Source of the DNA: Actinomycetales bacterium
GTDB lineage: Bacteria; Actinomycetota; Actinomycetes; S36-B12; UBA5976
Direction of reading: 5' to 3'
Length of the DNA stretch: 64,000 nt
Assembly: GCA_018969715.1 (NCBI GenBank)
Contig: JAGWXT010000004.1
Coordinates: 98,197 to 162,196 of the forward strand
Positions 22,721-32,942 of the stretch are shown here, one piece after another. Position numbers and translations under genes: made by a program. Under the pieces are notes generated by a model that saw nothing but the letters and a program-made list of their open reading frames with translations, searched no databases and was not told where the DNA came from. Positions within the stretch are counted from its first letter, which is position 1, and each line of letters begins with the position of its first letter.

Positions 22721-22724
<4 letters not shown>
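22041..22724 (-). CDS. pdxT: Pyridoxal 5'-phosphate synthase glutaminase subunit PdxT
   Basis: 227 aa class-I amidotransferase supplying ammonia to PdxS for PLP synthesis. [13 protein letters not shown] at the N-terminus, [15 protein letters not shown], the nucleophile Cys in [11 protein letters not shown] (the usual GTCAG is ATCAG here), FGRQVASFE and the His-Glu pair in [14 protein letters not shown] 25-residue Ala/Gly-rich tail exceeds the normal length. GTG start overlaps the pdxS stop by four bases. Confidence 0.96.
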
Positions 22725-23662
<938 letters not shown>

Positions 23663-23668
23663 CCCACG

Positions 23669-23674
23669 AGCGTA
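23669..23674 (-). promoter_or_regulatory. Candidate -10 box, leaderless pdxS
   Basis: TACGCT, six bases, then the pdxS ATG at 23662. Same geometry as the other leaderless starts here. Confidence 0.55.
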
Positions 23675-23712
23675 CGACCACCCGCCGCCGGCGGCAGATC
23701 TGCCGGGCCATG

Positions 23713-23757
23713 TCAGTCGACACCTCAGTCGACACCTCAGCCGACACCTCAGCCGAC
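23713..23757. repeat. 12-bp tandem repeat (3.75 copies) across a stop codon
   Basis: Units TCAGTCGACACC, TCAGTCGACACC, TCAGCCGACACC and partial TCAGCCGAC. The TCA of the last unit is the complement of the stop codon of the membrane protein gene (23749-23751), and each preceding unit would provide another in-phase stop. Confidence 0.85.
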
Positions 23758-24399
23758 CGAGGTGCGCGCCAGTCCCTCGGCGATATCCGTGCGCAGCAGG
23801 ACCGCCCTGGGGTACGGGGCGTAACCGGCCAGCCGCAGCAGTCGGGTCACGCGACGGTCGCGCATCCGCTGGCAGGAGGCGACTGCGTCATCGTGGAAGG
23901 TGACGCAGTAGGAGAAGCGACGGCAGGCGCTGGCCAGCGCCTGGGTGGCCGCAGCCGCGGGGCCGCCGGCTGCCGGGGCCGCCACGGACGAGGGGAACCC
24001 TGCCACCAGCGCTGCCGTCAGCGCGTCCTCGCGAGCCCAGTCAATAGCCGTCCAGTCAGGAGCCGTCGACTCACTTCCGGGCCACTCAGCGGACACCCCG
24101 GGCACCGTCGAGCAGCTCCCCGGAGCAGTCCCGCCGAGTGCGCGGTCGGCTGCGGGGGATCCCGTCCACCAGCGCGAGCCGTCCGCCAGCGACGCCAGGG
24201 CGGATGGGGCTCTCGAGGGCGGCTGGACGGCCAACCAGGTCCGCACGGCACGCCAGCGCTCAGCGCGCGCCGCGATGAGGGCCAGCCGCGCATGGTCGAC
24301 CTTCAGGTGCAGTCGATCAAGTCGGGCCGCGGTCTGACTGAGGTAGACCGCACACACCGCAAGGAGGACGACCGCGAGGGTAAGCCAGGACGACCACAT
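23749..24399 (-). CDS. LemA-like conserved actinobacterial membrane protein
   Basis: 216 aa. One N-terminal helix ([20 protein letters not shown]) with almost no residues before it, then a helical soluble domain: [20 protein letters not shown] near the N-terminus and [20 protein letters not shown] plus [20 protein letters not shown] at the C-terminus. The last two segments recall the helical hairpin (NDAV) of LemA-type proteins, and a protein of this kind commonly sits between pdxS and the PimA-like gene in actinobacteria. Function unknown. ATG 24399 overlaps the pimA stop by one base (TGATG). The stop lies within a 12-bp repeat. Confidence 0.7.
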   Translation of the reverse strand: MWSSWLTLAVVLLAVCAVYLSQTAARLDRLHLKVDHARLALIAARAERWRAVRTWLAVQPPSRAPSALASLADGSRWWTGSPAADRALGGTAPGSCSTVPGVSAEWPGSESTAPDWTAIDWAREDALTAALVAGFPSSVAAPAAGGPAAAATQALASACRRFSYCVTFHDDAVASCQRMRDRRVTRLLRLAGYAPYPRAVLLRTDIAEGLARTSVG

Positions 24400-25697
24400 C
24401 AGCGGACCGTCCGCCGGGCCTGGCGGTGGGTGCGTCGACCGGTGGGGCTGACCCGACCGTAGAGCTGGCCCCGCAGGTCCTCCTGTACTCCGCCACCGAG
24501 GGTCATCACCGATGCGTAGACGTCGAGGATCTGCCCGGTGACAACCGACCAGTCGAACCCGAGGACACGCTGCCGCCCGGCGGCGATGCGTGCGGTCCGC
24601 CCCCGCACATCGCTGAGCGCAAGGTTCAGCCCGCGAGCGAGGGCGGCCGGCTCGCCCACCGGGACGAGCAGCCCGCACCGCCCGCCGTCGAGAACGTCCC
24701 GGAAGGCGGGCAGGTCGGACGCAACGATCCCGGCGCCGGCGGCCATCGCCTCGAGCAGGACGATCCCGAACGACTCCCGACCGGTGTTCGGCGCGACGTA
24801 GATCGTCGCGGACGCGAACAGGGCGGCCTTCTCGGCATCGGACACCTCACCGAGCCACTGCACTCGATGGGCCCAGCGCTGGTCGAGGTGGCTGGGCACG
24901 TCTCCGGGATCCCCGGGACCGGCGATCTGGACGGTGAGCGCGGGATGACCGGCCAGGACCTCGGGCAGCGCCGCCATAAGCACTCCCAGCCCCTTGCGCG
25001 GCTCATCAAGGCGGCCGAGGAAGAGGATGCGCAACGCCCCCGTCCCCCCGTCAGTCGCCCGATGGGGCGCCGGCCCATCGGACGCGGGCCCCGCGGGCCT
25101 GCGGACCCGGCAGTCGGGTGTGTCGGCACCACCGGCGGCGAAGTGCGCGATGGTGACCCCATTGGGAATGACCACCGACTGTGCCCCCAGATGCGTCAGC
25201 AGGGTCACCCGGGCCTGGGCGCTCACCGCGATCCGGGCGGTCACCTTGTCGAGGGCGGTGCGGATGAGCGGGCTGAAGGTGCGCATCAGGGTGGCGTACT
25301 CGTGGCTGGCGTGGAAGGTGGCCACGATCGGACCGGTGGCGCACCAGCAGGCAATGCCGGCAAGGCTCGGGCTTGCCGGCTCATGAACATGGAGCAGATC
25401 GAAGCGGCCCGCGCGGAGCCACTCCCGGGTGCGGCTGAAGGCGCTGGGATCGAAGGCGATCCGGGCAACCGAGCCGTTGAAGGGCACGCCCACCGGCGAC
25501 CCGGCTGCCACCACCCCGGTCGGCAGTGAGAGGTGATCCGATGCCGGCGTGAGGATGGTCACCTCGTTCCCGCGCACCCGCAACTGCTCGGAGAGGTCGG
25601 CAATGTGCTGGCGGACACCACCGGGCACGCTCCAGTCGTAGGGACACACCATGCCGATGCGCAGACCACCGGCAGGCTCACCCCGGGGGCTGCTCAT
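24399..25697 (-). CDS. pimA: Phosphatidyl-myo-inositol mannosyltransferase (PimA-like GT4)
   Basis: 432 aa GT-B glycosyltransferase, predicted to transfer the first mannose from GDP-mannose to phosphatidylinositol at the inner leaflet. IGMVCPYDWSVPGGVRQHI is the PimA start, followed by FDLLHVHEPASPSLAG, VATFHASHEY, VVIPNGV, RILFLGRLDEPRKGL and the GT4 EX7E region GRESFGIVLLEAMAAG. A 25-residue Ala/Gly/Pro insertion follows the IPNGV motif. Adjacent PatA-like, PgsA and HIT genes form the standard PIM biosynthesis block; it overlaps both neighbours. Confidence 0.9.
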   Translation of the reverse strand: MSSPRGEPAGGLRIGMVCPYDWSVPGGVRQHIADLSEQLRVRGNEVTILTPASDHLSLPTGVVAAGSPVGVPFNGSVARIAFDPSAFSRTREWLRAGRFDLLHVHEPASPSLAGIACWCATGPIVATFHASHEYATLMRTFSPLIRTALDKVTARIAVSAQARVTLLTHLGAQSVVIPNGVTIAHFAAGGADTPDCRVRRPAGPASDGPAPHRATDGGTGALRILFLGRLDEPRKGLGVLMAALPEVLAGHPALTVQIAGPGDPGDVPSHLDQRWAHRVQWLGEVSDAEKAALFASATIYVAPNTGRESFGIVLLEAMAAGAGIVASDLPAFRDVLDGGRCGLLVPVGEPAALARGLNLALSDVRGRTARIAAGRQRVLGFDWSVVTGQILDVYASVMTLGGGVQEDLRGQLYGRVSPTGRRTHRQARRTVR

Positions 25698-26671
25698 AGC
25701 AGGACAGTGTCGCCGATGTCGCGCGCCCGTCGCTCGTGCCCGTCGCGCGTGCCCGGGTCAACGGTGCCGGCGGTCCAGATGGGCTGCATCATGTGCCAGT
25801 CCGCGGGATGGGCGACGATGGCGCGCTCCAGTGCCCGCGCGAGGGCGGCAGTCACGGCCGAGACCCGCGTGGGTCGCTGGCTCCCGGCCGGTGCGCCACC
25901 CGGGAGCCCGGGATCGATCGGCGGGTAAAGCCTCGCCTCGGCGCGGTCATCGCTGTACCACAGGCCGACGGGGATCAGCACTCCGCCCGTGGCGCAGGCC
26001 AGCGCCGCCGGCCCAGTGGGGAGTGAAGCGGGCGCGCCGAGGAAGTCCAGTCGCACCCCCGAGCCGGTGAGATCGCGATCGGCGACCAGGGCCACCGGCT
26101 GACCGGAGCGTGCCCGCGCCAGCAGCGTTCGCAGGACGGCAGGACCACCATCGTGCGGCAGCACCTCAATGCCCAGACCCTCCCGAAAGGCCGTGAACAC
26201 CTCGTAGGCGCGAGGCGGGTGCAGCCGCTCGGCAATCGTTGTCAGCCGCACGCCGCGCTGGGTCAGCCAGCGGGCGAGCAGGTCCCAGTTGCCCTGATGG
26301 GGCAGGGCGAGGACGACGGGCCGACCGTCGCGCAGCGCATCGGTGAGGTGGTGGCTGTCGTGCAGGAACGCTCGCGTGTCCACCTCCGCTGATCCCCAGT
26401 GGGGCAGGGTGATGACCTCCGACCAGTACCGCAGATAGGAGCGCAGGGCCGCGCGCGTGAGGCGGTCAACCGCAGCGGGGTCGTCAGCCGAGGGGTCTCC
26501 GGCGAACCTCAGGGCCCGCTCCATGGCCGTTCGCAGTCGACCGACACCGTCCCCGCCCCGCGACCAGACCGTCCCCGCGACCGCCGCGGCGGCGCGTCGG
26601 GTCACCCCTTGGGGGAGCGCATCGATCACCGCCCCCACCCACCGGTGGCCGAGCAGCACCGATGTACCCAC
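25694..26671 (-). CDS. PIM acyltransferase (PatA-like LPLAT)
   Basis: 325 aa LPLAT/HtrB-type acyltransferase. The HX4D active site is LALPHQGNWDLLARW near residue 125; YWSEVITLP upstream and LVADRDLTGSGVRLDFLG downstream are the usual substrate motifs. Expected to acylate the mannose of PIM1/PIM2, given the PimA neighbour. The GTG start at 26671 overlaps the pgsA stop (TAGTG), and the end overlaps pimA by four bases, so three genes are translated as a chain. Confidence 0.87.
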   Translation of the reverse strand: MGTSVLLGHRWVGAVIDALPQGVTRRAAAAVAGTVWSRGGDGVGRLRTAMERALRFAGDPSADDPAAVDRLTRAALRSYLRYWSEVITLPHWGSAEVDTRAFLHDSHHLTDALRDGRPVVLALPHQGNWDLLARWLTQRGVRLTTIAERLHPPRAYEVFTAFREGLGIEVLPHDGGPAVLRTLLARARSGQPVALVADRDLTGSGVRLDFLGAPASLPTGPAALACATGGVLIPVGLWYSDDRAEARLYPPIDPGLPGGAPAGSQRPTRVSAVTAALARALERAIVAHPADWHMMQPIWTAGTVDPGTRDGHERRARDIGDTVLL

Positions 26672-27303
26672 TACCGCTCCGGCAGGCCGGATGGACTGTG
26701 CAACTGCCGGCGCACCACGATGATGCGCTGCCCGATCGTCACCATCCCCAGGACGGTGAGCAGTGCGAGGGCCAGTGGCAGCGCCCAGTCGATTCCCAGC
26801 GCGGCCCCCAGCAATGCCAGCAGGACGATCAGCACCCGTTCGGCGCGCTCCGCGACGCCGACATCAGCGGTGGCACCGAGGGATTCGGCACGGGCCTTCG
26901 TGTACGAGGTGACCTGGCCCATCAGCAGGGCAGCAACGGCGAGGCCGGCGAGCAGCGACTGATCCGTTCGGGCGAAGTACAGGGCGATTCCGCCGAGCAC
27001 CGCGCCATCGCTGATGCGATCGACAACGGAGTCGAGAAAGGCCCCCCAGCGACTGGTTCGCCCGCTGAGGCGGGCCATGGTCCCATCGAGCAGGTCACCG
27101 GCCGACAGCAGCGCGATGAGCAGCAATCCCCACCCGAATCGGCCGAACGGCAGGGTTGCCAGAGCCGCCAGCGAGACCCCCGCCGCCCCGAGCACGCTCA
27201 CGGCGTTGGGCCCGAGGCCCAGCTGCAGCAGCGCCCGCGCAACCGGCTCCGCCCCCGCCGCTGCCAAGCGGCGAACCCGCGGGCGGTTCAGCATGACTGC
27301 CAT
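26671..27303 (-). CDS. pgsA: CDP-alcohol phosphatidyltransferase (PI-phosphate synthase, PgsA1-like)
   Basis: 210 aa integral membrane enzyme with about six helices. The full CDP-alcohol motif is present: LDGTMARLSGRTSRWGAFLD followed by SVVDR (DG..AR, G...D...D). In this operon it is expected to make phosphatidylinositol phosphate from CDP-diacylglycerol and inositol phosphate, feeding PimA. ATG 27303 or the ATG nine bases downstream (27294) are both possible; neither has a strong ribosome site and both overlap the HIT gene stop. Confidence 0.9.
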   Translation of the reverse strand: MAVMLNRPRVRRLAAAGAEPVARALLQLGLGPNAVSVLGAAGVSLAALATLPFGRFGWGLLLIALLSAGDLLDGTMARLSGRTSRWGAFLDSVVDRISDGAVLGGIALYFARTDQSLLAGLAVAALLMGQVTSYTKARAESLGATADVGVAERAERVLIVLLALLGAALGIDWALPLALALLTVLGMVTIGQRIIVVRRQLHSPSGLPER

Positions 27304-27866
27304 TCGGCGGCAAGCAGGTCGCGGGTGTCGGAGAGCACCTGGGCCATCGCCTTGGTGCCCGACACCACCGGCATGAAGTTCGTGTCACCACCCCACCGGG
27401 GGACGACGTGCTGGTGAAGGTGGCCGGCGATCCCGGCACCGGCCACCCGGCCCTGGTTCATCCCGATATTGAAGCCGTGCGCCATCGTGGCAACCCGCAG
27501 GGTGCGCATCGACTCCTTGGTCAGGGTCGCGACGTCGGCTGTCTCATCGGCGGTGAGGTCGGGGTACTCGCCGACATGCCGGTACGGGCAGACCATGAGG
27601 TGACCGGGGTTGTAGGGGTAGAGGTTGAGCACGACGAAGGCGTGCCGACCGCGCGCGACGACGAGGGATTCGTCATCGGCCAGCGCCGGCACCCGGCAGA
27701 ACGGGCATTGGTCCCCCGCCTCGTCATCGGCCGGCCGGTTCTCCCCCCGCAGGTAGGCCAGTCGGTGCGGCGTCCACAGCCGATCCCAGCCATCGGGGAC
27801 GGCGACCCCCGCGCGCTCGATCCGCTCACCGGCGCGACCATCCCAGTCCGCCTCGGGAACCGTCAC
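27288..27866 (-). CDS. HIT-domain protein (AP4A phosphorylase-like)
   Basis: 192 aa. The HIT triad is in [15 protein letters not shown]; upstream are [10 protein letters not shown], half of a possible zinc site, and [20 protein letters not shown]. The same position next to thrS and pgsA is held in mycobacteria by a diadenosine tetraphosphate phosphorylase, which is the likely activity. GTG/ATG start at 27866 overlaps the thrS stop by four bases. Confidence 0.9.
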   Translation of the reverse strand: MTVPEADWDGRAGERIERAGVAVPDGWDRLWTPHRLAYLRGENRPADDEAGDQCPFCRVPALADDESLVVARGRHAFVVLNLYPYNPGHLMVCPYRHVGEYPDLTADETADVATLTKESMRTLRVATMAHGFNIGMNQGRVAGAGIAGHLHQHVVPRWGGDTNFMPVVSGTKAMAQVLSDTRDLLAAEWQSC

Positions 27867-29851
27867 ACCTGCCGCCGCTCGGCCACCGCCGCGACGATCT
27901 CGGCCACCGCCTCGGCGACCGGTACGCCATTGCGCTGGGTGCCGTCGCGATAGCGGAAGGAAACCGCCGAGGCGGCGATGTCATCGTCGCCGGCGATCAG
28001 CATGAAGGGCACCTTCATCGTCTGCGCCTGACGGATCTTGCGCTGCATGCGGTCAGCGGAGGTGTCGACGCTGGCACGGATGCCGGCGGCCCGCAACTGG
28101 CGAGTCACCTCGGTGAGGTGGTCGACGTGCTGCTCGGCCACCGGAATCCCAACGGCCTGCTCTGGGGCCAGCCACGGCGGGAAGGCCCCGGCGTAGTGCT
28201 CCAACAGGATCGCGAAGAACCGTTCGATCGAGCCGAACAATGCCCGGTGGATCATGATCGGGCGCTGCCGGGAGCCTTCGGAGGCCTGATACTGCAGCCC
28301 GAACCGGGCGGGCAGTTGGAAGTCCACCTGAATGGTGGAGAGCTGCCACGACCGGTCGAGGGCGTCGGTTGCCTGGACTGAGATCTTCGGCCCGTAGAAG
28401 GCGGCGCCCCCCTCGTCGATGACCAGCGGCAGCTGTTGGCGCTCGGCGGCCGCCCGCAGGGCCTCGGTCGCGTCCTGCCACTCCTCGTCCGATCCGATCG
28501 ACTTGACCGGGTCGCGCGTGGAGAGCTCCAGGCTGAACCGGGTGAGCCCGTAGTCGCGCAGCAGGTCGAGGACGAAGGTCAGCAGGCCGTCCAGCTCCCC
28601 GGGCATCTGCTCGGCCGTGACGAAGATGTGGGCGTCGTCCTGCGTGAAGCCACGTGCCCGCGTCAGCCCGTGGACGACCCCTGACTTCTCGTACCGGTAG
28701 ACCGTGCCGAACTCGAACAGGCGGATCGGCAGCTCCCGATATGAACGACCACGGGATCGGTAGATCAGGCAGTGGAAGGGACAGTTCATCGGCTTGAGGT
28801 AGTAGTCATGGCCGGCCCGGACCAGTTCCGCGGGGTCGACATCGAGGGACATCGGCGGGTACATGCCATCGGCGTACCAGTGGAGATGGCCGGACTGCTC
28901 GAACAGCGCCCCCTTGCTCACATGCGGGGTGAAGACGAACTCGTAGCCGGCAGCGGCATGGCGCTCGCGGGAGTAGTCCTCCATCACCCGGCGGACGATC
29001 CCGCCACGGGGGTGGAAGACCGCAAGTCCCGACCCGATCTCCTCGGGGAACGAGAACAGGTCCAGTTCAACCCCCAGCCGGCGGTGGTCGCGGCGCTCAG
29101 CCTCAGCACGGCGGTGGACGTAGTCCGCCAGGGCCGCCTGATCCTCCCAGGCGGTGCCGTAGATGCGCTGCAGTTGCGGGTTGGTGGAGTCCCCTCGCCA
29201 GTAGGCGGCGGCGGTGCGCAGCAGGGCGTGGGCGGGGATGTGCGCCGTCGTGGGCAGGTGGGGGCCACGGCAGAGGTCCGACCAGCGGATCTCACCGGTC
29301 TGCGGGTCGCAGTTGTCATACATGGTGAGCTCGACACCGTCCACCGTCGGCCCCGTCCTCGGTGATGACTCCCCGGCCACGGGCAGTGGGGGTGTCTCCC
29401 CCGTCAGCGAGTTCTCACCGCCCTTGAGGTCGACCAGTTCGAGCTTGTATGGCTCCCCGGCGAGGACGGCACGGGCCTCATCGGGCGTGACCGTCCGCCG
29501 CCGGAATGGCTGGCCGGCGCGGACGATACGCGCCATCGCCTTCTCGATCGCCCGCAGGTCAGGCGGGGTGAAGGGCTCGGGGACATCGAAGTCGTAGTAG
29601 AAGCCGTCGGCGATCGGCGGGCCGATCCCGAGACGGGCCTGGGGCTGGAGCTGCTGGACCGCCTGGGCGAGCACATGTGCCGTCGAGTGACGAAGGATCG
29701 TCCGCCCCTCATCGGAGTCGATGGCAACCGGCTCGACCTGATCATCCTCCGAAACCGGCATTGTCAGGTCACAGAGCACGCCATTGACGCGCGCGGCGAT
29801 GATCCGCCGCTCCCGCCGGCCGAGGCCAAGCCGCTCACCGGCAGTCACCAC
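27863..29851 (-). CDS. thrS: Threonine--tRNA ligase
   Basis: 662 aa class II ThrRS: TGS domain at the N-terminus, SAD editing domain ([34 protein letters not shown]), catalytic core with the zinc motif [13 protein letters not shown] and motif 2 [13 protein letters not shown], motif 3 [16 protein letters not shown], and the anticodon domain at the end. An insertion of about 25 residues lies near residue 150 in the editing domain. Two adjacent GTG codons (29851, 29848) are candidate starts with only a weak GGGGAG upstream; a start nearer VNGVLCDL is not excluded. Head of the thrS-HIT-pgsA-patA-pimA chain. Confidence 0.95.
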   Translation of the reverse strand: MVTAGERLGLGRRERRIIAARVNGVLCDLTMPVSEDDQVEPVAIDSDEGRTILRHSTAHVLAQAVQQLQPQARLGIGPPIADGFYYDFDVPEPFTPPDLRAIEKAMARIVRAGQPFRRRTVTPDEARAVLAGEPYKLELVDLKGGENSLTGETPPLPVAGESSPRTGPTVDGVELTMYDNCDPQTGEIRWSDLCRGPHLPTTAHIPAHALLRTAAAYWRGDSTNPQLQRIYGTAWEDQAALADYVHRRAEAERRDHRRLGVELDLFSFPEEIGSGLAVFHPRGGIVRRVMEDYSRERHAAAGYEFVFTPHVSKGALFEQSGHLHWYADGMYPPMSLDVDPAELVRAGHDYYLKPMNCPFHCLIYRSRGRSYRELPIRLFEFGTVYRYEKSGVVHGLTRARGFTQDDAHIFVTAEQMPGELDGLLTFVLDLLRDYGLTRFSLELSTRDPVKSIGSDEEWQDATEALRAAAERQQLPLVIDEGGAAFYGPKISVQATDALDRSWQLSTIQVDFQLPARFGLQYQASEGSRQRPIMIHRALFGSIERFFAILLEHYAGAFPPWLAPEQAVGIPVAEQHVDHLTEVTRQLRAAGIRASVDTSADRMQRKIRQAQTMKVPFMLIAGDDDIAASAVSFRYRDGTQRNGVPVAEAVAEIVAAVAERRQV

Positions 29852-29927
29852 CGGGGCTCCCCGGACCTGCTGATCGATCTCGCTCCCGGCCCGGGACCCA
29901 CAGGATCGCCTCCTCGCATTGCCTGAC

Positions 29928-30002
29928 TGGTGGGCGATACTGGTCTCGAACCAGTGACCTCTTCGGTGTGAACGAAGCGCTCTACCACTGAGCTAATCGC
30001 CC
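29928..30002 (-). tRNA. tRNA-Val (anticodon CAC)
   Basis: Full cloverleaf, 75 nt with an encoded CCA end: acceptor GGGCGAT/ATCGCCC, D arm GCTC/GAGC, anticodon stem CTTCG/CGAAG with loop TTCACAC (anticodon CAC), T arm ACTGG TTCGAGA CCAGT. Lies between thrS and the PGPGW gene. Confidence 0.97.
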
Positions 30003-30037
30003 GCGCAGCTGGCCGGGAACGGCCCGTGAGCGCCAGA

Positions 30038-30532
30038 CTACCGGTTGGCCGCGCCCGGCCCCGATCGGCCACGGCCACGCCGGGTGCGCCACCGGGCGGC
30101 CAGCCACGTGAACGCCCGCCGCAGGGGGATGAGGGCACGGTCAGCCCACTGGAACTCCGAGGCGAGGATCAGCAGCCCGACGGCAATCGTCGCCCATCCG
30201 GGGCCGGGGAGGACCAGCATGGCAATCCCGGCGAGGACCACGCACCCCCCCACGAGGGCCACGACCAGCCGCCACAGGGCATTGGTGAGCGGCCTTGCCC
30301 GCGCCCGCTCGCGCCAGCGCAGGTGGCGCGGGAGTCGCCGCTCCTGCTGGTCGATGTGCACCAGGGCATCCTCGGCCGCGGTGACGATCGTCTCCAGGCG
30401 GCGTTCCAGGACGGGATGCTCAACGGCCGCCTCCGGAGGCAGGACGGTGGGGCGGCCGATCAGGCTGATCTCTCGCCGGCTGGGCAGACCGGCTGGTGGG
30501 CCGAGAGGGCCAGGCGCTCCGCCGGTGGCCAT
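30038..30532 (-). CDS. PGPGW-domain membrane protein (TIGR02611-like)
   Basis: 164 aa. After a soluble N-terminal half with a helix (HPVLERRLETIVTAAEDAL), two membrane helices flank the family signature AMLVLPGPGWATIAVGLLILASEF, then a strongly basic C-terminus (RWRTRRGRGRSG). The family is widespread in actinobacteria with no assigned function. It lies 18 nt after pabC on the same strand, so it is probably cotranscribed with pabB-pabC. Confidence 0.85.
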   Translation of the reverse strand: MATGGAPGPLGPPAGLPSRREISLIGRPTVLPPEAAVEHPVLERRLETIVTAAEDALVHIDQQERRLPRHLRWRERARARPLTNALWRLVVALVGGCVVLAGIAMLVLPGPGWATIAVGLLILASEFQWADRALIPLRRAFTWLAARWRTRRGRGRSGPGAANR

Positions 30533-30550
30533 GGGCCGATGCTAGGAGAC

Positions 30551-31411
30551 TCAGGGATCGCGATCGGCGGCCGCGTGCTGCCGGAACTCCCGCGCCAGCC
30601 GTTCCATCGTGGAGCCCGGTCCCACCCCAGCTGCCTGCCAGATCACCGTCCCGTCCGCAGCGAGGACGCGGTCAACGGGCTGAAGGCCCCGTAGCGAGGA
30701 CGTGATGGCCACCTCATCGGCGCGGGTCAGATCCGCCAGTGTCAGGTGGCACTGGTCGACGTCGAACCATGTGCAGACAAGCTCGCGGGTGATCCCCGGC
30801 AGGCAGCCACTGGTGAGGTCGGGAGACCGTAGCCGTCCCCTGCTGTGGAGGACGATGTTCGAGCCGCTGCCCTCGCATAGGGCCCCGGTATCGCTGAGGA
30901 GCAGCGCCTCGGTGGCACCCGCACGACGCGCCGCAGCCAGTGCGATGACGTTCTCGGCGTAGGAGGTCGACTTCACCCCGGTCAGCGCCGACCTGGTCGG
31001 TCGTCGCCAGTCGACGAGGAGCAGGGTCGCCGCCCCGACCGTCGGCAGACTCGGTGCAGCGGCGAGGATCCGCGTTCCCGGCCCCGGGCGGCGCTCTGAG
31101 CCCAGCGGCCCCTGGCCCCCGGTGAGAGTCAGGCGCAGCCGCGCCAGCGCCCCCAGGCGCATCCGATCGGCATCCAGCAGCAGGGCGATCTCCTGCCGCA
31201 GCACATCGGCCGGCGGGCAGTGCAGTCCCAGTCGATGCGCGGACCGCGCCAGACGCTCCAGATGGCGGCGGACGGCGAAGGCCGACCCGTGATCGACGCG
31301 AACGGTCTCGAATACCCCGTCACCGACGGTGAGCCCGTGGTCGCACACCGAGATCCCGGCCGACCCGATCGGCCCGAGTCGACCGTTGAGGACCACGTGC
31401 TCGGCGGTCAC
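30551..31411 (-). CDS. pabC: Aminodeoxychorismate lyase (class IV aminotransferase)
   Basis: 286 aa PLP enzyme forming 4-aminobenzoate for folate. Fold motifs: SVCDHGLTVGDGVFETVRV, the PLP lysine in LTGVKSTSYAENVIALAAAR, EALLLSDTGALCEGSGSNI and TSGCLPGITRELVC. The adjacent pabB-type gene supports PabC over a branched-chain or D-amino acid aminotransferase. GTG 31411 overlaps the pabB stop (GTGA) and gives the fold's N-terminus; an upstream extension lies in pabB. Confidence 0.88.
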   Translation of the reverse strand: MTAEHVVLNGRLGPIGSAGISVCDHGLTVGDGVFETVRVDHGSAFAVRRHLERLARSAHRLGLHCPPADVLRQEIALLLDADRMRLGALARLRLTLTGGQGPLGSERRPGPGTRILAAAPSLPTVGAATLLLVDWRRPTRSALTGVKSTSYAENVIALAAARRAGATEALLLSDTGALCEGSGSNIVLHSRGRLRSPDLTSGCLPGITRELVCTWFDVDQCHLTLADLTRADEVAITSSLRGLQPVDRVLAADGTVIWQAAGVGPGSTMERLAREFRQHAAADRDP

Positions 31412-32502
31412 CGGGCCACCGCAACCGGTCCGGTCCAGCCGATCGTCCGACCCGGGTCGCTGGCCAGCCGGATCAGCCGGTGCGACTTGAGCTCCGTCTC
31501 CTCCCATTCGGCGAGCGGATCGGATGACCAGGTGATGCCGGCACCCGTGCCGAATCGGATGTGGCTGCCGTCGAGGGCGAAGGTGCGGATCGCCACCGCG
31601 AGGTCGGCGGTCCCCTCATCGGAGTCCACCCAGCCGACTGCGCCGCAGTAGAAGCCGCGGGGTGTCGGCTCCAACCCGCGGATCAGCCGCAGGGCAGCGA
31701 TCTTCGGGGCGCCCGTGACCGATCCTGGGGGGAAGGTGGCGGCGACGATCTCGGGCCACCCAACGCCATTGCGGAGCCTCGCCTGCACGGTGGACTGGAG
31801 GTGGCGCAGACCGGGATGGGCTACCTCGGCGAGCAGTTCGGTGACCTCCACGCTTCCGGTGCGGGCGATTCGTCCGAGGTCGTTGCGGACTAGATCGACG
31901 ATCATGACGTTCTCCGCCTGATCCTTCTCGCCGAATGGCTGCCCATCGCCGGGTCGGGCAGTGCCCTTGATCGGGGCGGACTGAACCAGGTCTCCCTGCC
32001 GGTGCAGGAAGGTCTCCGGCGAGGCGCTCACCAGCGTGACCGACTGTCGCCAGCCGGTCACGCTGTGCGCGGGCAGGTGGAGCAGCCCGGCATGCGGAGC
32101 GGGGTTGTGGCGGAGGATCTCGGCCAGCAGGGTCAGCGCCGGGTGTGGGCTGTCAGCAGCGCCCGAGAGCAGGGGCGGCATGCCCGCCCGAAGGATCCGG
32201 CAGATGTTGGCCTGGTAGACCTCACCGCGTCCGATTGCCGCGTGGGTCGCGTGCACGGACGCCTGGTAGGCCACAGCGCTCATTGAGGAGCGCCACTCCT
32301 CGCGGCCCGGGCCCGCCCACGGGGCTGCCAGGGGCACCGCACCAGTGCGGACCTGTGCGAATCGCGCGCAGACAGCCGGTCCATCGAACGGCAGGGCGAC
32401 CGCCCACCACCCGCCCCGATCCACGGCGGCCAGATCGCTGGTGATCTCCCTCAGGCCGGTGGCAAGTCGGCCACCGAACCATGCGATCGCCTCATCCGCC
32501 AT
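31408..32502 (-). CDS. pabB: Aminodeoxychorismate synthase component I
   Basis: 364 aa chorismate-binding enzyme. Motifs: GRGEVYQANICR, SASPETFL, the PIKGTARPG lysine motif of PabB, ENVMIVDLVRNDLGRIA and FPPGSVTGAPKIAAL. It is shorter than anthranilate synthase and has no glutaminase fused; no pabA is visible nearby. ATG 32502 begins the protein; an in-frame open extension runs through the tRNA-Gly gene on the other strand and is rejected. Coupled to pabC. Confidence 0.9.
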   Translation of the reverse strand: MADEAIAWFGGRLATGLREITSDLAAVDRGGWWAVALPFDGPAVCARFAQVRTGAVPLAAPWAGPGREEWRSSMSAVAYQASVHATHAAIGRGEVYQANICRILRAGMPPLLSGAADSPHPALTLLAEILRHNPAPHAGLLHLPAHSVTGWRQSVTLVSASPETFLHRQGDLVQSAPIKGTARPGDGQPFGEKDQAENVMIVDLVRNDLGRIARTGSVEVTELLAEVAHPGLRHLQSTVQARLRNGVGWPEIVAATFPPGSVTGAPKIAALRLIRGLEPTPRGFYCGAVGWVDSDEGTADLAVAIRTFALDGSHIRFGTGAGITWSSDPLAEWEETELKSHRLIRLASDPGRTIGWTGPVAVAR

Positions 32503-32630
32503 CAGCCCATTCTCGCCACCGGGATGGCCGGTCGGCGCCCGACGCACCAGCACGGTGGACGTCGCGCGAGCCGACACAGTCGGCGGGCCGCCAGGTGTGG
32601 GGTATCGTGGCCGCGGCCGGTCTTCGGCTG

Positions 32631-32703
32631 GCGGACGTGGCTCAGTTGGTAGAGCATCACCTTGCCAAGGTGAGGGTCGCGGGTTCGAATCCCGTCGTCC
32701 GCT
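32631..32703 (+). tRNA. tRNA-Gly (anticodon GCC)
   Basis: 73 nt: acceptor GCGGACG/CGTCCGC, anticodon stem TCACC/GGTGA with loop TTGCCAA (GCC), T arm GCGGG TTCGAAT CCCGT, discriminator T, no encoded CCA. 32704-32887 after it holds nothing recognisable. Confidence 0.97.
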
Positions 32704-32887
32704 CCGTATTTGCGCGAATGTGCACGATTTGACGCGGACTCGCAAGTGCACGAGGCGCAAACGTGGCCTGAGTGCGAACGCGGCCGTCGAACGACGGGTG
32801 TCGAATGCTGGCGAGGTTCACCCGCGACGTGCGCCGCTCCCCATCGCTCAATCGCGAGGATCTCGCTCACTGTTCGTGCCCGCGGCA

Positions 32888-32923
32888 GGCGGGTGACACC
32901 CCGAATCAGGGGTGTCACCCGCC
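32888..32923. terminator. Perfect 15-bp hairpin after the surface-protein gene
   Basis: Fifteen bases at 32888-32902 pair exactly with 32909-32923 around a 6-nt loop, 19 nt beyond the stop of the surface-protein gene (minus). There is no T tract in either direction, so it is a terminator candidate of the hairpin-only kind common in high-GC actinobacteria. Confidence 0.7.
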
Positions 32924-32942
32924 TCCCGCGGCGTCGCGCGGG

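Noticed and set aside
23710..24462. Plus-strand frame starting [14 protein letters not shown]
   Set aside because: It begins in the 12-bp repeat and is antisense to the LemA-like gene; composition is that of a shadow frame.
32503..32760. N-terminal extension of PabB
   Set aside because: It would read through the tRNA-Gly gene on the opposite strand and has no similarity to the family.
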